In this document: piece by piece, positions 60,536-64,000 of the stretch
Layout of the letters: every line of letters starts with the position of its first letter
How positions within the stretch are numbered: the first letter of the stretch is position 1
Assembly: GCA_035275405.1 (NCBI GenBank)
Contig: DATEMU010000001.1
Coordinates: forward strand, 282,493 to 346,492
Length of the DNA stretch: 64,000 bases
Direction: 5' to 3'
From: Phycisphaerae bacterium
GTDB taxonomy: Bacteria > Planctomycetota > Phycisphaerae > UBA1845 > UTPLA1
The notes under the pieces: generated by a model
Database searches by the model: none
What the model saw: only the letters and a program-made list of their open reading frames with translations
Told to the model about the DNA's origin: nothing
Translations under genes and position numbers: made by a program

Positions 60536-63205
60536 ATGTCGCACCCCTATATGCCCGACAAGGATCCCGTCGAGACGAACGAATGGCTGGAGTCGCTGGA
60601 GGCGGTCGTCGCCGAACAGGGCCCGGACCGTGCGCAGTTTCTGCTCGCCGCGCTGCGCGATTGGGCACACGCCCACGGCATGCCCGTCCCGCACAGCATC
60701 AACACGCCCTACATCAATACGATCCCCGTTTCCCATCAGCCCCCGTATCCCGGAGATCGCGAGATCGAACGTCGCTTGAAGAGCATCCTCCGATGGAATG
60801 CGATGGCCCTTGTCGTAAGGGCCAACCGCCGCTCGCCCGGCATCGGCGGTCACATCTCGACGTACGCCAGCGCCGCCACGCTATTGGAAGTGGGCTGGAA
60901 CCACTTCTTTCGGGCCAACACCGCCGAGCGGCCCGGCGACCAGATTTACTTTCAGGGACACTCGTCGCCCGGCATCTACGCGCGGGCATATCTGCTGGGT
61001 CGCCTCTCCACCACGCAGATGCACAACTTCCGCCGCGAACTCAGCCCCGGCGGCGGTCTATCCAGTTATCCCCACCCTTGGCTCATGCCCGATTTCTGGG
61101 AATTCCCCACGGTCTCCATGGGTCTCGGGCCCCTCAGCGCGATTTACCAGGCGCGGTTCAATCGTTATCTCCACGACCGCGGGCTGGCCAACACCGAGGA
61201 CTGCCGCGTGTGGGCCTTTCTCGGCGACGGCGAGATGGACGAGCCCGAAAGCATGGGCGCGATCACCCTCGCCTCGCGTGAGGAGCTGGACAATCTCACC
61301 TTCGTCGTGAACTGCAACCTCCAGCGCCTCGACGGCCCGGTACGAGGCAACGGAAGCATCGTCCAGGAACTCGAAGCCGCCTTCCTCGGCGCCGGCTGGA
61401 ACGTCATCAAAGTCCTCTGGGGCGACGATTGGGACCCGCTTTTCGCGGCGGATACCGAGCGTGCATTGCCGGCGCGGATGACCGGTGTAGTGGATGGTCA
61501 GTGGCAGAGGTACAGCGTCGCGGAGGGAAAATACATCCGCGAGCATTTCTTCGGCGCCGATCCGAGATTGGCGAAGATTGTTGAGGACATGACCGACGCG
61601 CAGCTCGAAAAGCTCCGCCTCGGCGGACACGACCCCGCCAAGGTCTACGCCGCCTACAAGGCCGCCACGCAGCGCAATGGCAAGCCGACCGTCATCCTCG
61701 CCCGCACGATCAAGGGCTACGGCCTGGGCGAGGCCGGTGAAGGCAAGAACATCACCCACCAGCAGAAGAAGCTGAACGAAAAGGAGATGCAGGAGTTCCG
61801 CGACCGGTTCGAGATTCCGCTCTCCGATAAGGAACTCCGCGACGCGCCGTTCTATCGCCCGCCCGACGACAGCCCCGAGATCGCGTACCTCCGCGAGCGC
61901 CGCGCCGCCCTCGGCGGTTACATCCCCCGCCGAATCGTTCGCGCGCAACCGATCCAGGCCCCCTCCGACAAGGCCTATGAGGAGTTCTACAGAGGCAGCG
62001 GCGACCGCCCGGTCAGTACCACGATGGCCTTCGTCCGCATGTTGGCCCGGCTCCTGGAGCACAAGCGGATCGGCAAGCTGATCGTCCCCATCGTCCCCGA
62101 CGAATCGCGGACCTTTGGCATGGACGCCCTCTTCCAGAAGTACGGCATCTACGCCCACGGCGGTCAGAAGTACGAGCCCGTCGACCGCGCCATGCTCATG
62201 TACTACCGCGAGGAAAAGGACGGCCAGCTCTTGCAGGAGGGCATCACCGAGGCCGGCTCCATGGCCTCCTTCACCGCCGCCGGCTCCGCCTATGTCAGCC
62301 ACGGCATCAACACCATCCCCTTCTTCGTCTTCTACTCCATGTTCGGCTTCCAGCGGATCGGCGACAGCATCTGGGCGCACGGCGACATCCGCGGCAAGGG
62401 CTTCCTCATGGGCGCCACCGCCGGCCGCACCACCCTCGCCGGCGAAGGCCTCCAGCATCAGGACGGTCACAGCCAACTTCTCGCGACGACGGTCCCGAAC
62501 TGCCTCGCCTACGACCCCGCCTACGCCTACGAACTCGCGGTCATCATCCGCGATGGGATTAGGCGGATGTACGAGCAGCAGGACGACATTTTTTATTACC
62601 TGACGATCGGCAACGAGCCGTACGTCATGCCGCCGATGGTCGAGGGCGTGAGCGAGGGGATTCTGAAGGGCTTCTATCGCTTCAGTTGGGGCGAGCGCAA
62701 GCGCAACTGGCCGAAGGTGCATCTCTTCGGCAGCGGCTCGATATTGAACGAGGTCAAGCGGGCGCAGGAGATCCTGAGCGAGCGGTACAAAATCTCGGCG
62801 GATGTCTGGAGCGTCACGAGTTACCAGCAATTGCGCCGCGAGGCGCTGACCATCGAGCGCTGGAACCGCCTGCACCCCTCGGCCAAGCCGAAGAAATCCT
62901 ATTTCCAGAAGATGCTCGCCGAGGACGCCTTTCCGATCATCGCCGCATCGGACTATATGAAGATCGTCCCCGACCAGGTCGCCCGCTGGGCCCCGGCCGG
63001 GTTCGTCCCGCTAGGCACCGACGGCTTCGGCCGAAGCGAGGCCCGCGAAGAACTCCGCCGCCACTTCGAGGTCGACGCCGAATCGATCGTGGTAGCGACC
63101 CTCCACACCCTCGCCCGCCGCGACGAAGTCCCCACCGCGACCGTCGAGGCCGCTATCAAAGAATTCGGACTGGAGCCGGACCGCGCTGATCCCGCCCGAG
63201 CGTAA
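60536..63205 (+). CDS. aceE: Pyruvate dehydrogenase E1 component (homodimeric)
   Basis: 889 residues from ATG 60536, matching the length and start of E. coli AceE (DPVETNEWLESLEAVVAEQG). Decarboxylates pyruvate with thiamine diphosphate. Motifs: FQGHSSPGIYARAYLLGRLS, WAFLGDGEMDEPESMGAITL (ThDP-binding), VVNCNLQRLDGPVRGNG, RTIKGYGLGEAGEGKNITHQ, and in the second half GLQHQDGHSQLLATTVPNC. The E2 (aceF) and lpd genes are not in this window. The region upstream carries a weak TTGACC…TAAGCT promoter-like pair. Confidence 0.95.
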   Translation: MSHPYMPDKDPVETNEWLESLEAVVAEQGPDRAQFLLAALRDWAHAHGMPVPHSINTPYINTIPVSHQPPYPGDREIERRLKSILRWNAMALVVRANRRSPGIGGHISTYASAATLLEVGWNHFFRANTAERPGDQIYFQGHSSPGIYARAYLLGRLSTTQMHNFRRELSPGGGLSSYPHPWLMPDFWEFPTVSMGLGPLSAIYQARFNRYLHDRGLANTEDCRVWAFLGDGEMDEPESMGAITLASREELDNLTFVVNCNLQRLDGPVRGNGSIVQELEAAFLGAGWNVIKVLWGDDWDPLFAADTERALPARMTGVVDGQWQRYSVAEGKYIREHFFGADPRLAKIVEDMTDAQLEKLRLGGHDPAKVYAAYKAATQRNGKPTVILARTIKGYGLGEAGEGKNITHQQKKLNEKEMQEFRDRFEIPLSDKELRDAPFYRPPDDSPEIAYLRERRAALGGYIPRRIVRAQPIQAPSDKAYEEFYRGSGDRPVSTTMAFVRMLARLLEHKRIGKLIVPIVPDESRTFGMDALFQKYGIYAHGGQKYEPVDRAMLMYYREEKDGQLLQEGITEAGSMASFTAAGSAYVSHGINTIPFFVFYSMFGFQRIGDSIWAHGDIRGKGFLMGATAGRTTLAGEGLQHQDGHSQLLATTVPNCLAYDPAYAYELAVIIRDGIRRMYEQQDDIFYYLTIGNEPYVMPPMVEGVSEGILKGFYRFSWGERKRNWPKVHLFGSGSILNEVKRAQEILSERYKISADVWSVTSYQQLRREALTIERWNRLHPSAKPKKSYFQKMLAEDAFPIIAASDYMKIVPDQVARWAPAGFVPLGTDGFGRSEAREELRRHFEVDAESIVVATLHTLARRDEVPTATVEAAIKEFGLEPDRADPARA

Positions 63206-63546
63206 TCTGGATGCGTCTGGGTAATAGCGTCTCCTCTGTTCGACAATTGGGACGCGCGTCCCAGCCCGCCATAAGAAGGCCTTGGCGCGCGCCAGAGCCG
63301 TTTTATTGGCAAATCCCGATACGAACCTGCGACCGGAAAGGGTTTCACTAAATTGCGCTGAGTCGGGGCTTCCATGAAAGGCCCATCGGAATTGTCTTCC
63401 GGAGCACCACGATCCTCGCGGTCCTGCGGACGATCTGGCCCCGAGCGATGATATCCAACGTGAAGAAAACGCCAAAGCGCAAAAAGTCAAAATGGGGGAG
63501 GGAGCCGAGGAGATGTAGTGATTCGGCGAAGTGTTCACCATGAGGG
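63206..63546. other. Intergenic stretch without a supported gene
   Basis: 341 bases between aceE and the convergent truncated gene. A TTG-started frame at 63348-63557 on the minus strand overlaps the following gene and has no ribosome site; I do not support it. GCGCGC-rich palindromic sequence occurs near 63250. No terminator for aceE is obvious. Confidence 0.5.
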
Positions 63547-63936
63547 TCACATGCCAAACAGTACCCACTCGTTTTTGTTATACATCCGAGAACTCCTCAC
63601 GGTCCCTATGGTTGAGATCACGGTAAGCGACGTTCCAACAATCGGGAATCCTTGGACAATTGCCTCGGCTACGGCAATCGGCAGAGAAAAATATGTCATC
63701 CACTTGAGGCCAAGATTCCAGCGAGCCGAGCGGGGGATCGAGCGCTTAGCCCGCCTTATTTCCTCGCGGATCGCCTTCAACGAATTGTGATCTCCCATTA
63801 CTAATTGCGCATGAAACTCGCGAAATTGCTCTCTAAACGCACGAAGGTGTGGATTCTTTCTTAGAGTCCCTAAAAGAACTTCATAAACAATGACGAAGAG
63901 TGCCGATAGCCAGGGTGTTGCAGGATGCGACGACAC
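63547..63936 (-). pseudogene. Gene fragment cut at its 5' end by an insertion sequence
   Basis: 129 codons. The C-terminal part is coherent: EQFREFHAQLVMGDHNSLKA, KRSIPRSARWNLGLKWMTYF and two hydrophobic segments (TYFSLPIAVAEAIVQGFPIV, TSLTVISTIGTVRSS), typical of a small membrane protein. The first ten codons (from 63936, GTG) come from the left end of the IS element and are not preceded by a ribosome site; the frame is closed just upstream. The original start is therefore missing or displaced. The intact homologue would show what it did. Confidence 0.6.
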
Positions 63937-64000
63937 CGGGTGTCATGGAGGACACGCATATGGCCAAGCCTCTCGTCGACGACGGACTCTGGGCAATTGT
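63911..64000 (+). mobile_element. Left end of an IS5-type insertion sequence (continues beyond window)
   Basis: The terminal repeat probably begins near CAGGGTGTTGCAGGATG, about 50 bases before the transposase start. The exact boundary and target duplication cannot be set without the other end. Confidence 0.6.
63960..64000 (+). CDS. IS5-family transposase (5' end only)
   Basis: Thirteen codons visible: MAKPLVDDGLWAI, the usual opening of IS5-family DDE transposases (MAKPLVDDxLWAxIEPLLPP). GGAGG lies eight bases upstream of the ATG. The catalytic region lies outside the window. Confidence 0.72.
   Translation, partial: MAKPLVDDGLWAI

Noticed and set aside
61058..62875. 605-codon minus-strand reading frame
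   Set aside because: Antisense shadow of aceE; the plus-strand frame carries all thiamine-diphosphate and catalytic motifs.
63348..63557. 69-codon minus-strand frame after the truncated gene
   Set aside because: TTG start, no ribosome site, overlaps the preceding gene by 11 bases and has no recognisable pattern.

Overview
The window looks like chromosomal DNA of a high-GC planctomycete, most likely of the Phycisphaerae. The evidence is indirect: membrane proteins ending in a CxxCGYDL…CPECG zinc ribbon (near 4336 and 32153), a dockerin-like GDMDCN…DLNGD tail on a secreted enzyme (26695), many signal-peptide and lipoprotein genes of unknown role, JAMM and condensation-type proteins in unusual settings, and short dispersed palindromic repeats between genes. 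No rRNA, CRISPR array, prophage or origin was seen. One intact tRNA gene, one decayed tRNA copy and the left end of an IS5-type insertion sequence at the right edge are present.

Layout. 1-5 kb: edge-truncated SH3 protein, histidine phosphatase, GT4 glycosyltransferase, CPBP protease and a zinc-ribbon membrane protein. 5-14.1 kb, minus strand: a large secreted protein, then a compact operon (vWA membrane protein, TolQ/ExbB, two ExbD/TolR, TPR protein, OB-like membrane protein) behind a near-consensus promoter; it resembles a proton-motive-force-driven Tol/Exb machine whose TonB-like arm is a vWA protein. 14.2-17.4 kb: TlpA-like thioredoxin, bpt (N-end-rule leucyltransferase) and two uncharacterised genes. 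17.4-22.5 kb: argF, a COG2403-type P-loop protein, a lipoprotein, ornithine aminotransferase and tRNA-Arg(CCG). 22.5-28.4 kb: a lipoprotein with STN-like and DUF6794-like parts, a Tat-exported class V aminotransferase, a decayed tRNA-Arg copy, an M28 peptidase and a secreted agmatine/peptidylarginine-deiminase-like protein.

28.5-35.1 kb: thrC-dapB (aspartate-family amino acids) and a minus-strand run of SDR, aldehyde dehydrogenase, zinc-ribbon protein, RidA protein and membrane protein that looks like the 2-aminomuconate end of tryptophan/kynurenine breakdown. 35.2-39.1 kb: SNF2 helicase, a small conserved-looking protein and a candidate strongly transcribed small RNA with an anti-Shine-Dalgarno loop and an intrinsic terminator. 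39-50.4 kb: MtfA-like peptidase, HtrA protease with four PDZ-like domains plus an adjacent catalytically dead homologue, MOSC protein, small proteins, outer-membrane porin-like protein, GT87 mannosyltransferase-like protein and a membrane coiled-coil protein with a BRCT-like domain. 50.5-57.9 kb: an isoprenylcysteine-methyltransferase/condensation-domain fusion, a lipoprotein hydrolase, a JAMM cassette related to polymorphic-toxin proteins, polA and a 47-residue membrane peptide. 58-64 kb: DUF4846 protein, two lipoproteins (one TPR), aceE, and a gene apparently cut by the IS element.

Functional assignments come from reading motifs by eye; no database search was possible. Start codons were moved inward where the longest frame had no plausible ribosome binding site or signal peptide.
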